Positions 43,526-52,832 are shown, counted from the stretch's first letter. The stretch: 64,000 nt of DNA from CAZKBP01 sp964551015 (GCA_964551015.1 CAZKBP010000010.1:62001-126000); one strand, 5' to 3'. A program made the numbers and translations. The notes: generated by a model from the sequence alone, not told the origin.

Positions 43526-46500
43526 ATGAATCTTGTATGGGATATAAAACTCTACTTGCTCTCCCTGCTTCTACTGACTACGCAGGGCTACCTGCAAGCA
43601 CAGGAGGTAAGTAGTTTTACGCTAATCAACGCAAGCACTGATCAAGATATCAAGCCCCTCGAAGATGGGGATGTGATCAACCTCGCCATCCTGGGTACAC
43701 AACAGCTAAACATCCGAGCCAATACCAATCCTAGCGTGGTAGGAAGTGTTAATTTTTCGCTCGATGCAAAAGCTAGTTTTCGTATAGAAAGTGTTGCTCC
43801 TTACGCCTTAGCGGGCGATCAACAAGGAGATTACTATAATTGGACGCCTAGCTTAGGACAGCACACCGTTACAGCCACTCCTTACTCTGGAGCCAGTGCT
43901 ACGGGAACCGCCGGCCAGGCTTTGAGCATTACTTTTTCTGTTATTAACCAAGCAGGTACAGTTCCTAATGCGCCCAGCCAACTGCAAGCGCAGGCTACAG
44001 CTTACAATCAAGTAAATCTGACTTGGAAAGACAATGCCAATAATGAGAATCAGTTTGTTGTTGAAACGGCTCCTTCTACGGATGGCCCTTTTACACAATT
44101 AGTCAGCCTGCCGGCTAATACTAGCTCTTATACCCACAATGGTCTTCAGGAATCACAAAAAATTGTTTATCGTGTAAAAACACAGAATCAATACGGAGCC
44201 TCTGCTTACTCGAATCTTTATCAGGTACAAACTCCGCTGAAACCCGTTGATCCTACGCCTGATCCTGAGCCACAGCCTAATGTACAAACCGTAGTAGGTT
44301 TGACGCTGGTAAATGCCAATACCAATCAAGACATTGGCCCACTGACTAACGGTATGGTTATCAATTTAAACGAGGTAGGAAGCGCACTCAGTGTTCGTGC
44401 TACAACCAATCCACAACCCGTGGGCAGTGTGACTTTCAACTGGAATGAGGGTACTCAAATCCAAACTGAAAATATTCTGCCTTATGCCCTAGCAGGTGAT
44501 ACCCAAGGCGACTATGTATCTTGGACACCTACCTTAGGAAATAACAAGATTACGGTAAGCCCCTACACCGAACGATGGGCTGGAGGAGAGGCTGGACAGG
44601 CATTGACGGTACAATTTACCGTGATCGACCAAGCAGCAGGAACCATCCCTGCTAGTCCGAGTCAATTATTAGCCCAAGCGAGCTCTTCTAGTCAAATAGA
44701 AATCACTTGGCAGGATAACTCGAGTAACGAAGCACAGTTCGTCTTAGAATCAGCTCCTGCTACCAGTGGCCCCTTTTCCGTGTTGGCTACCTTACCTGCC
44801 AATACGACTTCTTATTCACATACAGGACTTTCTGCAGGTCAGAAAGTAGTATACAGAGTCAAAGCACAAAATCAATTCGGAGCTTCGGCTTATTCTAATT
44901 TGTATCAAGTACAGACTCCACTCCAAGTACCTGCTCCGCCCACGAATTTACAAGCTTCTGAGATCACAGAGAATTCTCTATTACTCTCGTGGACAGGCAG
45001 CGACTTTGGTGATGAATACATCGTACAATTATCTACGCAAGTCAATACGGGCTACAATACCGTCCAAACGGTGAACTGGGGAATCAATCAAGCCCAAATC
45101 AACGGCTTGGCGGCTGGTACGGATTATTATTTTCAGGTGCTTACTCGTTCTCAGCAGCAAAACTCTGTACCCAGTTCAGCGATCAAAGCTACTACGCTCA
45201 ATCCGCCTCCACCTCCTCCTACCACGATCGCCGTGGCAAGTCTTACCTTGATGAACGCGGATACTGACCAAGAAATCGGCTCCTTGACCGAGGGAATGGT
45301 CATTAATTTTGCTGAAATTGGCACACGAAACCTGAGTGTAAGAGCCAATACCAACCCCAGCAATGTAGGAAGTGTGCAATTTAATTTGAACGGAGCCAAC
45401 ATTCAGATTGAAAATGTCAGCCCTTACACTATTGCCGGAGATGAGGCTGGAAATCCACTTCCCTGGACTCCCGCTCTGGGCGAAAATACCCTAACCGTTA
45501 CCCCTTTCACACAGATGTGGGCAGGAGGTCAGAGCGGTGAAGCCCTAACGGTCAGCTTCACAGTCATTGATGAAGCTCAAGGTACTCCTCCTGCGGGTCC
45601 TAGCAATCTAAACGCTCAGGCTGATTCGCCTAACCAAGTGAGTATTGCCTGGCAAGATAATGCTGATAACGAGACACAATATATCCTAGAAACTGCCTCC
45701 AGTACCGGAGGGCCTTTTACCGTGTTGGCTACGCTCGGTGCGAATACACAAGCTTATACCCATACTGGTCTTAATCCAGAACAATCATTGGCCTACCGTG
45801 TAAAAGCACGTAACCAGTTTGGCGACTCTCCTTACACGAGTGTATTGCAGATACAAACTCCTTCCCTTCCACCGCCGCCACCACCACCTACCGAAAAACA
45901 AAGTGTGGTTAGCTTCACCTTGATCAACGCAGATACTGACCAAGAAATTGGCCCCTTGACCGAGGGCATGGAGATTAACATAAGTGAAATTGGCACACGT
46001 AATCTCAACGTCAGAGCCAATACCGATCCGGCAACCGTGGGCAGTGTCAAGTTTGCTTACAATGGCGATCCTAACTACAAAACTGAAAATGTAGCTCCTT
46101 ATACGCTTGGAGGAGATAACAATGGTAATTATTTACCTTGGACTCCTAGCTTGGGAAATCAAATTCTCAAGGCCACACCTTATCCAGAGGCTAATATTCA
46201 GGGAGAAGCAGGTACTCCGCTCGAGATTTCTTTCCGTATCATAGAGGACGAAATCAATACGGGTGGTCCTGACCCCGATCCACCTGCCCCGGGTACGCCT
46301 CCCGTTGTGAGCGGAGAATTAAGAAAATGGCATAAAATAACGATCTCGTTTACAGGCCCTAATACGAGTGAAGATGCTTCTTTCAACCCCTTCCTGAATT
46401 ATCGCTTGGATGTAACTTTCAAGAATGGAAATAAAGAATACGTAGTGCCCGGTTACTACGCGGCCGATGGGAATGCTGGTGCCACCAGTGCCAAAAGTGG

Positions 46501-48322
46501 TAGCATCTGGAAGGTACATTTTGCTCCCGATGAAGTAGGAACTTGGAGTTTTAAAGCTTCTTTCCGTAAGGGAAATAATGTTGCCGTGAACGATAACCCT
46601 TTGGCAGGGCAAGCCTCAGACTTAGACGGTCAGGGTGGCTCTTTTCAGATCGCTCCTAGCAACAAGGGAGGCAAGGATTTTCGCGCCAAAGGTAAACTCA
46701 AGTATGTCAATGAGCACTTCATGAAGTTTAGCGAAACCGGGGAATATTTCCTCAAAGGAGGAGCCGATAGCCCTGAAAACTTCTTGGCTTACCGAGATTT
46801 TGACGGAACCTACAACCACGGTGGCCCAGATTTTACGAAAACATACGATCCCCATAAAAACGATTGGAAAGCAGGCGATCCTACTTGGAAAAATGGCAAA
46901 GGAAAAGGCATGATCGGCGCTTTGAATTACCTCTCTTCTAAGGGAATGAATTCCGTTTACTTTATTACTATGAATGTGAATGGCGATGGAAAAGACGTAT
47001 GGCCCTGGACTTCGCACACCGAACGCTACCGCTACGATGTATCCAAGCTAGACCAATGGGAAATCGTATTCTCGCATATGGATAAGCTGGGAATCATGCT
47101 ACACGTCTTGACCCAAGAAACTGAAAACGATCAATTATTAGATGGTGCTGCCTTGGGCACGCAAAGAAAGCTCTACTACCGTGAGTTAATTGCTCGTTTT
47201 GGTCATCACTTGGCCATTACCTGGAACTTAGGCGAAGAAAATGATATCCACTCCGAGCTACCCGACCCCAATGGCACTAACCTCAAGGCTTATGCTACCT
47301 ACATTAGCAACCTAGATCCATACGGTCATTATATCTGTGTACATACTTACCCCGGTCAGTACGATCAAGTGTACAACCCACTGCTAGGCTACAAAGATTT
47401 TGATGGAACTTCTTTGCAGCTAGGTAATATGAACGGAACCCACAACCAAACCATCAAATGGCTGGACCGATCTTCGCAGAATGGCCACAAATGGGTCGTG
47501 AATTTGGACGAGATTGGTCCCGCGAGTACTGGAGTAAAACCCGACGCGGATGACTTCTGGCACAATGATGTACGTGAGAAAGCTCTTTGGGGTAACTTAA
47601 TGGCCGGCGGTGGCGGTGTAGAGTGGTACTTTGGCTACCAATTCCCTCACAGCGATTTGACTTGCCAAGACTGGCGCTCACGCGATCATATGTGGGAACT
47701 CACTGATATTGCCCTCAAATTTTTCAGAACCTATCTGCCTTTCTGGGAAATGTCTCACCAAGACGCATTGACCTCAGATTCAGATGATTATTGCTTTGCT
47801 AAACCCGGAGAAATCTACGCCATTTACCTTCCTAATGGAGGAAGTACCAACTTGAACTTTGGCCCTTACACCGGCGACTATACTGTACTTTGGTATAATC
47901 CTCGCACAGGAAAAACCGTGCAAGACGATAATATCAAGGTAAGCAATAGCAACAGTTCTGTCAAAATTGGCAATCCGCCCAGCGAAATTGACCAAGACTG
48001 GGTTGCATTGATCCGCAAAGATCAATTTGTGTTACAAAACTTGTACGCTAGTGCAGAATATGCCGTAGCCGAGGAAAGCGTGGTGTATCCCAACCCGGCC
48101 AGCCACCACGTGAATTTCAAAGTGGATATGCCTTACCAAGGTTCAGCTAAGATCACTATCCAAGGATTAAAAGGCGTAGCGATGTATCGTGAGTTTAGTA
48201 ACTTACCCGCTGGTGAGCAGACGATTACCTTGGAAATCAATGATATTCCCGACGGCGTCTATACTTTCAAGCTAGAATATCCGGGTACTACTATTGAAGA
48301 TCAATTGATTATACAGCACTAA
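43526..48322 (+). CDS. Large T9SS-exported multi-domain glycoside-hydrolase-like protein
   Basis: The 1598-residue protein has a signal peptide (about 1-26), four copies of a beta module (27-141, 256-368, 568-681, 792-907; pattern LxNAxTDQxIGPLTEG then PYxLAGD then WTPxLG), and FN3-like domains at about 147-238, 374-465, 466-558 and 689-779. It then has a DUF5060-like domain (about 930-1042), a TIM-barrel-like putative hydrolase (about 1060-1400) with candidate acids Glu1237/1238 (TWNLGEEND) and Glu1329 (NLDEIG), a Collagen_bind_2-like domain (about 1405-1497), and a T9SS type A sorting tail (VVYPNPASHHVNF, 1518-1598). It is probably a cell-surface polysaccharide degrader; the substrate is unknown. 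Proline-rich linkers separate the domains. Confidence 0.85.
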   Translation: MNLVWDIKLYLLSLLLLTTQGYLQAQEVSSFTLINASTDQDIKPLEDGDVINLAILGTQQLNIRANTNPSVVGSVNFSLDAKASFRIESVAPYALAGDQQGDYYNWTPSLGQHTVTATPYSGASATGTAGQALSITFSVINQAGTVPNAPSQLQAQATAYNQVNLTWKDNANNENQFVVETAPSTDGPFTQLVSLPANTSSYTHNGLQESQKIVYRVKTQNQYGASAYSNLYQVQTPLKPVDPTPDPEPQPNVQTVVGLTLVNANTNQDIGPLTNGMVINLNEVGSALSVRATTNPQPVGSVTFNWNEGTQIQTENILPYALAGDTQGDYVSWTPTLGNNKITVSPYTERWAGGEAGQALTVQFTVIDQAAGTIPASPSQLLAQASSSSQIEITWQDNSSNEAQFVLESAPATSGPFSVLATLPANTTSYSHTGLSAGQKVVYRVKAQNQFGASAYSNLYQVQTPLQVPAPPTNLQASEITENSLLLSWTGSDFGDEYIVQLSTQVNTGYNTVQTVNWGINQAQINGLAAGTDYYFQVLTRSQQQNSVPSSAIKATTLNPPPPPPTTIAVASLTLMNADTDQEIGSLTEGMVINFAEIGTRNLSVRANTNPSNVGSVQFNLNGANIQIENVSPYTIAGDEAGNPLPWTPALGENTLTVTPFTQMWAGGQSGEALTVSFTVIDEAQGTPPAGPSNLNAQADSPNQVSIAWQDNADNETQYILETASSTGGPFTVLATLGANTQAYTHTGLNPEQSLAYRVKARNQFGDSPYTSVLQIQTPSLPPPPPPPTEKQSVVSFTLINADTDQEIGPLTEGMEINISEIGTRNLNVRANTDPATVGSVKFAYNGDPNYKTENVAPYTLGGDNNGNYLPWTPSLGNQILKATPYPEANIQGEAGTPLEISFRIIEDEINTGGPDPDPPAPGTPPVVSGELRKWHKITISFTGPNTSEDASFNPFLNYRLDVTFKNGNKEYVVPGYYAADGNAGATSAKSGSIWKVHFAPDEVGTWSFKASFRKGNNVAVNDNPLAGQASDLDGQGGSFQIAPSNKGGKDFRAKGKLKYVNEHFMKFSETGEYFLKGGADSPENFLAYRDFDGTYNHGGPDFTKTYDPHKNDWKAGDPTWKNGKGKGMIGALNYLSSKGMNSVYFITMNVNGDGKDVWPWTSHTERYRYDVSKLDQWEIVFSHMDKLGIMLHVLTQETENDQLLDGAALGTQRKLYYRELIARFGHHLAITWNLGEENDIHSELPDPNGTNLKAYATYISNLDPYGHYICVHTYPGQYDQVYNPLLGYKDFDGTSLQLGNMNGTHNQTIKWLDRSSQNGHKWVVNLDEIGPASTGVKPDADDFWHNDVREKALWGNLMAGGGGVEWYFGYQFPHSDLTCQDWRSRDHMWELTDIALKFFRTYLPFWEMSHQDALTSDSDDYCFAKPGEIYAIYLPNGGSTNLNFGPYTGDYTVLWYNPRTGKTVQDDNIKVSNSNSSVKIGNPPSEIDQDWVALIRKDQFVLQNLYASAEYAVAEESVVYPNPASHHVNFKVDMPYQGSAKITIQGLKGVAMYREFSNLPAGEQTITLEINDIPDGVYTFKLEYPGTTIEDQLIIQH

Positions 48323-48414
48323 GTATTTACGGGTTATCGGTGGTGGGTGGTGAGCCATCCTTACAAATCTGAGAGCCGATTTTCCCAAAAAAAACCATTG
48401 CCTGTCTATTGATG

Positions 48415-48443
48415 AAGCCATCCTTCCGGGGATGGCTTTTTTT
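48415..48443 (+). terminator. Intrinsic terminator after the large T9SS gene
   Basis: AAGCCATCC (48415-48423) pairs with GGATGGCTT (48430-48438) and is followed by a run of T. It closes the first T9SS gene and isolates the repeat array from its transcript. Confidence 0.88.
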
Positions 48444-48475
48444 GTAATCCCTAAACTCCAATTCCTGATTACATC

Positions 48476-48715
48476 ATGCTGATAAGTTTAGGTTTGAAAC
48501 CAAAATCTTTACGTTTTACTAGCAAACATTTGGGTTCTGAACCTAATCCTTTGGGTTCCGAACCTAAAAATGTCAGTCCTGAACCTAATCCTTTGGGTTC
48601 CGAACCTAAACTTTTACGTTCTGCTGGCAAACATTTAGGTTCCGAACCTAAAAATGTCAGTCCTGAACCTAAGCGTTTGGGTAAAACGGTCAAACACATC
48701 TTGATTTTATACTAA
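48476..48715 (+). CDS. Heptapeptide-repeat reading frame, possibly coding
   Basis: This 79-codon frame begins with an ATG and is made almost entirely of the 21-bp repeat, giving seven-residue units of the type HLGSEPN, PLGSEPK, NVSPEPN, LLRSAGK. No signal peptide or promoter is visible. The array keeps the phase in every unit because the unit is 21 bp with no insertion or deletion. The opposite strand is also open (48469-48699) and encodes LGSEPK too, since the core is palindromic. So openness is not evidence of coding. I record it as a possible small protein with low confidence. Confidence 0.25.
   Translation: MLISLGLKPKSLRFTSKHLGSEPNPLGSEPKNVSPEPNPLGSEPKLLRSAGKHLGSEPKNVSPEPKRLGKTVKHILILY
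48487..48696. repeat. Ten perfect-length 21-bp palindromic tandem repeats
   Basis: Units start at 48487, 48508, 48529, 48550, 48571, 48592, 48613, 48634, 48655 and 48676, with no length change. The best core is TTTAGGTTCCGAACCTAAA, an imperfect-centre palindrome (GGTTC-C-GAACC). Three variants alternate: the core type (48529, 48550, 48592, 48634), a TGTCAGTCCTGAACC type (48571, 48655) and a TTTACGTT type (48508, 48613). Copies of the same variant lie 84 or 105 bases apart, showing higher-order duplication. The flanks (48487, 48676) are degenerate, as in arrays that grow from the middle. Confidence 0.92.
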
Positions 48716-48754
48716 TTTTGGGTAAAAATTATCAATTGAGCAAACATTTTTACC

Positions 48755-48762
48755 TATCTTTG
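48755..48762 (+). promoter_or_regulatory. -7 element for the second T9SS gene
   Basis: TATCTTTG matches TAnnTTTG and lies about 111 bases before the ATG at 48873, giving a long leader. A TTG at 48736-48738 is too close for a standard -33 box. Confidence 0.5.
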
Positions 48763-48872
48763 CGCTATATATATAGAGTAGCTAGTACTCTGTTTTCCTT
48801 CTTTACAGCACCATTGGGTCTCTCCTCCATTTATCAAAGATATTTTTCTTAGCAATTTTATCACACAAATCC

Positions 48873-51467
48873 ATGAAAATGAAAATACCCACTTTCCTAT
48901 TTGGAAAAGTGAGCTTTTTTGGCTTAGCCCTGCTCCTTTTCTCGTTTTATGCTCCTGCACAGACCATCCTGAGAGATGATTTTGACCGCACCGAAGTAGG
49001 CCCCAATTGGATTTCCAATAGCGATTGGAGCTTTGAACTCGGTAAAATTGTCAACCGAACAACTGGTTTTGGTATGCCTGCTTTTCAAACTGTACAATTC
49101 TTCCCCCAAGAGGAATACGTAATTGAAACCGCCGCTCGTCCTTTTTTCAATAATTTCAAAAGAGCTTACAGCCTTGTATTCGCCAAGCCCGACCCAGCCC
49201 AAGAATTTGGCTACGCCATACGCTTTGACAATGGCATCATCGGCCCACCCGTATTGAGCATTGCTCGGGTAGAAGGCAATATTTTCTTCCCAGAGACTTT
49301 GGCCTCCACCCAGTTGGTGCTTGATGAAGACATTTGGTATCGCTTCAAAATTGTCAGAACAGCAGACGGATTGATCCAAGTCTTTATTGATGAAGGCGAA
49401 GGCTACGATCAGGAACCGATTTTAGAAGCTACCGACACTACTTATAACGCTCTAGGGCACTTTGGCTGGCGGGTAGATACCGAGTCGGCTGAATCCGATT
49501 TTTTTGTAGATTGGATCGAGGCGCGTGGTTTCGAGCCAACCTCCGAAGCATTTAGAGACGATTTTAATCGAGAAGATTTTGGAGATATTTGGTCAGAATC
49601 ACTCGGTAGTGATTGGTCGGTGGAGAATGGCAATGCTTTTAATGAAGGCTATAACTTTATTCGTAACACGGCTCCCTCCGCGTTGACTTCCTACGAAGTG
49701 GAAAGTTCTATTTTCCCCTTGATTAACAGCTTTAAAAGAAATTATTTCTTCCAATTTGGGCTAACTTCCACGAATGAGGATGAGGATGACGGCTATCTCC
49801 TGCGTTATGATATGCGCTCTTTTGGTACGCCTGTTCTGAGTCTGAATCGCTTAGACGAAGAAAACAGCAATATCTTTTTCCCACTGGTGCTAGCAGATAC
49901 TGCCTTGGTGCTGGCTCAAGATCAATGGTTTCGTTTTAAAGTGCGACGCTATAATAACGGGCTCATTCAAGTCTTTATTGATGGAGGAGAAGGCTACGGA
50001 GAAGAGCCTATTCTAGAAGCTATAGACCACACTTACCCAGCATTAGGCTTGATTAGTTGGGGAATCTTCACGGAAACAGCTCCTGATCCTTTCTATATTG
50101 ATTGGATTGCCGCTCGTGAGGTAGACGCGCCCGCGGTGGAGAGCCTCGTACTGGTTAATGCCGAAACTGATGAAGACATCACAGTGATTGAAGATGGGGC
50201 GAAGATCAATTTGGGCTTGTTAGGAGTTGCTCCGAATACGCCTTTGAGTATTCGTGCCCAGACCATCCCCGGTCAGACGGGTAGTGTCAGAATGCGATTG
50301 GAAGGGCCTATCTCTGCCGAACGCACAGAGAACCTTGTTCCTTATGCCCTTTTCGGGGATAATCCGGGTCAAGATTATGAGGGGCAAAGCTTTCCTCCTG
50401 GCGATTATCGTATCCAAGCGATTCCTTTCTCTGAGAAAAATGGGCAAGGCACGCAGGGAGGTGAATTGGATTTTAATTTTAATCTCGCCCCCGCTCCCGT
50501 TCGCATTACGCAGCTTGTGCTCGTAGAAACCGATACCAACACGGATGTGCTTACGTTGGAAGATGGAATCGCCACAAATCCTGATGGTAAGCCACTCACC
50601 ATCCGAGCTGACCTAGAAACGGCCGAAGGCGTGCAAGTAGATCGGGTAGAATTGAAGCTCAATGGCCCTCTTAGCCAGATGCAAACCGAGCGAAGAGCAC
50701 CTTATGCCTTGTTTGGTGATAATGGAAGTACGGACTACGAAGGCCGATTTTTTTGCCGAGGTGCTTACGAAGTAGAAGCCATTCCTTATGCTAATGGATT
50801 GGTGGGCACAGCCTTGAAAATCAACTTTGATATGCTGGGCAGTCAAGGATTTAGTCGTCTGACCTTGGTAGATGCCAATACCGATCAGAATGTAAGAGTA
50901 CTTGTTTCTAGCGATACGATTCTTGCTTCTGAGATCAATCAGGGCATTTCTCTGCAAATAGAAACCAGTGCGTGTACCGACAGTGTACGTTTTACGCTCA
51001 GAGATCGCTGTTCCATTAACAACGAGGGTCAAACCTTCTTAGATAGAGTAGAACGTGTTGCTCCCTTTGCGATTGTGGGTGATGACCCCGAGGGAGATTT
51101 CCATCCTTGGACACCTGAGCCAGGCACTTATTGCTTACGAACTGTAGTCTACAGCAATGGCGGCGGATTGGTAAGGAGCTACCTGCTAACCATTGAAGGC
51201 GAAAGTTCAGCCACTGAGTCATCAGCCCAAGTCAATCTTTATCCGAACCCGACCGTGGAGGACGATTTGACTGTAGAGTTGATCTCCTTGCAGGCTACTG
51301 ATATTCAGTTGTTAAATCAATTTGGGGAAAGCATTTACCAAGTTACTCCTCAGGCGGATGTAGAAGAGGTCATTATTTCTACGCGAGGCTGGAGAAGTGG
51401 TCTGTATTATCTGAAAGTGCAGACCGCAACGGGTGAGTTGATTACCAAGACTTTTATCAAGCCCTAA
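48873..51467 (+). CDS. T9SS-exported protein with two lectin-like domains and three shared beta modules
   Basis: The 864-residue protein has a signal peptide (to about 30, FYAPAQ). It then has two copies of a beta-sandwich domain resembling LamG/DUF1080 folds (31-216 and 225-415; both contain DDFxR, GYxxRxD and GLIQVFID followed by GEGY). Three beta modules follow (422-538, 544-655, 660-775; pattern VLVxAxTDxD then PYALFGD), the same family as in the upstream neighbour. It ends in a T9SS type A tail (VNLYPNPTVEDDL, about 786-864). No catalytic motif is evident, so it may bind a polysaccharide or a surface. It is on the same strand as the large hydrolase, but separated by a terminator and the repeats. 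Confidence 0.85.
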   Translation: MKMKIPTFLFGKVSFFGLALLLFSFYAPAQTILRDDFDRTEVGPNWISNSDWSFELGKIVNRTTGFGMPAFQTVQFFPQEEYVIETAARPFFNNFKRAYSLVFAKPDPAQEFGYAIRFDNGIIGPPVLSIARVEGNIFFPETLASTQLVLDEDIWYRFKIVRTADGLIQVFIDEGEGYDQEPILEATDTTYNALGHFGWRVDTESAESDFFVDWIEARGFEPTSEAFRDDFNREDFGDIWSESLGSDWSVENGNAFNEGYNFIRNTAPSALTSYEVESSIFPLINSFKRNYFFQFGLTSTNEDEDDGYLLRYDMRSFGTPVLSLNRLDEENSNIFFPLVLADTALVLAQDQWFRFKVRRYNNGLIQVFIDGGEGYGEEPILEAIDHTYPALGLISWGIFTETAPDPFYIDWIAAREVDAPAVESLVLVNAETDEDITVIEDGAKINLGLLGVAPNTPLSIRAQTIPGQTGSVRMRLEGPISAERTENLVPYALFGDNPGQDYEGQSFPPGDYRIQAIPFSEKNGQGTQGGELDFNFNLAPAPVRITQLVLVETDTNTDVLTLEDGIATNPDGKPLTIRADLETAEGVQVDRVELKLNGPLSQMQTERRAPYALFGDNGSTDYEGRFFCRGAYEVEAIPYANGLVGTALKINFDMLGSQGFSRLTLVDANTDQNVRVLVSSDTILASEINQGISLQIETSACTDSVRFTLRDRCSINNEGQTFLDRVERVAPFAIVGDDPEGDFHPWTPEPGTYCLRTVVYSNGGGLVRSYLLTIEGESSATESSAQVNLYPNPTVEDDLTVELISLQATDIQLLNQFGESIYQVTPQADVEEVIISTRGWRSGLYYLKVQTATGELITKTFIKP

Positions 51468-51476
51468 GCTGTTTTT

Positions 51477-51531
51477 AGCTATTCGTTGCTAGTGATTGTT
51501 TTTTTGGAAGTACTCACGGCAACGAATAGCT
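51477..51531. terminator. Long inverted repeat between convergent genes
   Basis: AGCTATTCGTTGC (51477-51489) and GCAACGAATAGCT (51519-51531) are a perfect 13-bp inverted repeat with a 29-base loop that contains a T tract. It lies between the T9SS gene and rimM, probably ending both transcripts. Confidence 0.65.
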
Positions 51532-51542
51532 AAGCATTTGCG

Positions 51543-52070
51543 CTATTCCTCGAGATAAATATCTACTAAGCCTTCCGGCAAATTTACTTCTACCTCTTGC
51601 TGATCTCGGTGGACTTGAATCAAAATATGATCCACCACGGGAATCAAGATTTCCTTTCCTTGATAGTCCATCGCGATCAAATCCTGAGGCCCACTATCGT
51701 AGATGCTCGTAATTTTGCCTAGTTTGCCGAGTTGTTGATCCACAACTTGAAACCCAATCAATTCGTGCAGATAAAACTCTCCCTCTTCCAAATCGGGCAG
51801 GCTTTCTACGGGTAAGAAAAGTCTCGCCCCCACCAAGGGTTTGGCCTTTTCTATATCATCAATACTATTGAGAGATACGGTTACGCGCTTTCCTTGAATT
51901 TTGAGGGATTCTATAAAATAGGGAACTAATTTTCGGTTGATTTCTACAAAAAAAGAATCCATATCCTCGTACTCTTCGGGGTCATCCACATCTAAATACA
52001 ACACGAGTTCGCCTTTCAACCCTTTGGCCTTGAGAATATGCCCTAGTTCGTAGCAGTCTTCGTATGTCAT
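51543..52070 (-). CDS. rimM: Ribosome maturation factor RimM
   Basis: The 175-residue protein is needed to assemble the head of the 30S subunit. Its N-terminal RimM domain (YELGHILKAKGLKGELVLYLD seen as GHILKAKGLKGEL) and C-terminal PRC-barrel (YLHELIGFQVVDQQ, GKEILIPVVDHILIQV) are clear. It follows rpsP on the same strand, the conserved order in many bacteria. Length is normal. trmD, often next, is not here. Confidence 0.94.
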   Translation of the reverse strand: MTYEDCYELGHILKAKGLKGELVLYLDVDDPEEYEDMDSFFVEINRKLVPYFIESLKIQGKRVTVSLNSIDDIEKAKPLVGARLFLPVESLPDLEEGEFYLHELIGFQVVDQQLGKLGKITSIYDSGPQDLIAMDYQGKEILIPVVDHILIQVHRDQQEVEVNLPEGLVDIYLEE

Positions 52071-52178
52071 GGGGAATGAAGTGTGAGGTGAGGATTAGAA
52101 AAAGAGCAGTGATGTGTAGATTGATACATCACTGCCTCCTTTAGATTGTGTAAATAACGATTTTGAAATGAGGAAAGT

Positions 52179-52769
52179 TTAGCCTTCTGTTTTTTCCTGA
52201 TCGCCTCCTGCTTGGTTTTCCTTCATTTGCTCAGCGGCTTCTTTTTGAGCTTGTTCCTTGGCGGCAGCTTCTTCCTGCTTGGCTTTTTCGGCCTCAGCCT
52301 TGGCGGCTTCTTCTTCTTCTTTTCTCTTTTTCAATACCTCAGCACGTGCTTCTTTGACCTTTGTTTCTGCTTCAAAACGCGCTTTGGCTTCTGCATCTTG
52401 TTTGGCACGAATAGAATCCACTTTATTGGCAATTTTGGCCTCTTTGACCTCCTTCCATTCGGCTAATTTTTGATCGGCCTCTTCTTGGGTGATGGCACCT
52501 TTGTTTACCCCAATTTGCAAATGTTTTCTAAACAAAATACCTCGGTAGGAAAGCATTGCTCTGACGGTATCACTCGGTTGTGCCCCCACCATTAACCAAT
52601 AGAAAGCTCTCTCTTCGTCTAAATCTATGGTTGCGGGGTCGGTATTGGGATTATAAGTCCCGATTTTCTCGATAAAACGGCCATCTCGTGGCGCACGTTG
52701 ATCGGCGATGACGACATCAAACAAAGCAAGTTTTTTACGTCCTCTTCGCGTTAATCTAATTCTAACCAT
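52179..52769 (-). CDS. rpsP: 30S ribosomal protein S16 with long C-terminal extension
   Basis: The first about 85 residues are a normal S16 (VRIRLTRRGRKKLALFDVVIADQRAPRDGRFIEKIGTYNP seen as RLTRRGRKKLALFDVV and RDGRFIEKIGTYNP). After that comes an extra domain-like part (EEADQKLAEWKEVKEAKI) and then a tail rich in Ala, Glu, Lys and Gln up to 196 residues, predicted to be a coiled coil. S16 is usually 80-90 residues; a tail of this kind is typical of Bacteroidota. It heads the rpsP-rimM unit and has an exact promoter. Confidence 0.95.
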   Translation of the reverse strand: MVRIRLTRRGRKKLALFDVVIADQRAPRDGRFIEKIGTYNPNTDPATIDLDEERAFYWLMVGAQPSDTVRAMLSYRGILFRKHLQIGVNKGAITQEEADQKLAEWKEVKEAKIANKVDSIRAKQDAEAKARFEAETKVKEARAEVLKKRKEEEEAAKAEAEKAKQEEAAAKEQAQKEAAEQMKENQAGGDQEKTEG

Positions 52770-52832
52770 TAATAAACTTGATTATTAGGTGAAAAGTATG
52801 ACAGAACCCGTCTGTCTTTCTTTTTGAGTTTG

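Larger units (their letters stand above)
48323..48872. other. Intergenic region with terminator, 21-bp repeat array and promoter
   Basis: The 550 bases between the two T9SS genes contain a terminator (48415-48443), a ten-unit tandem repeat (48487-48696) with an open frame on each strand, and a -7 element (48755-48762). Nothing else was recognised. Confidence 0.7.

Noticed and set aside
48529..48652. tRNA T-arm-like GGTTC...GAACC motifs
   Set aside because: They belong to the tandem repeat and have no acceptor or anticodon stem around them.
48487..48696. CRISPR array
   Set aside because: Units are contiguous 21-bp copies with no unique spacers and no cas genes nearby.
48469..48699. Minus-strand frame across the 21-bp repeats, also encoding LGSEPK units
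   Set aside because: It is the mirror image of the plus-strand frame caused by the palindromic core and the 21-bp period; no promoter or signal supports it.
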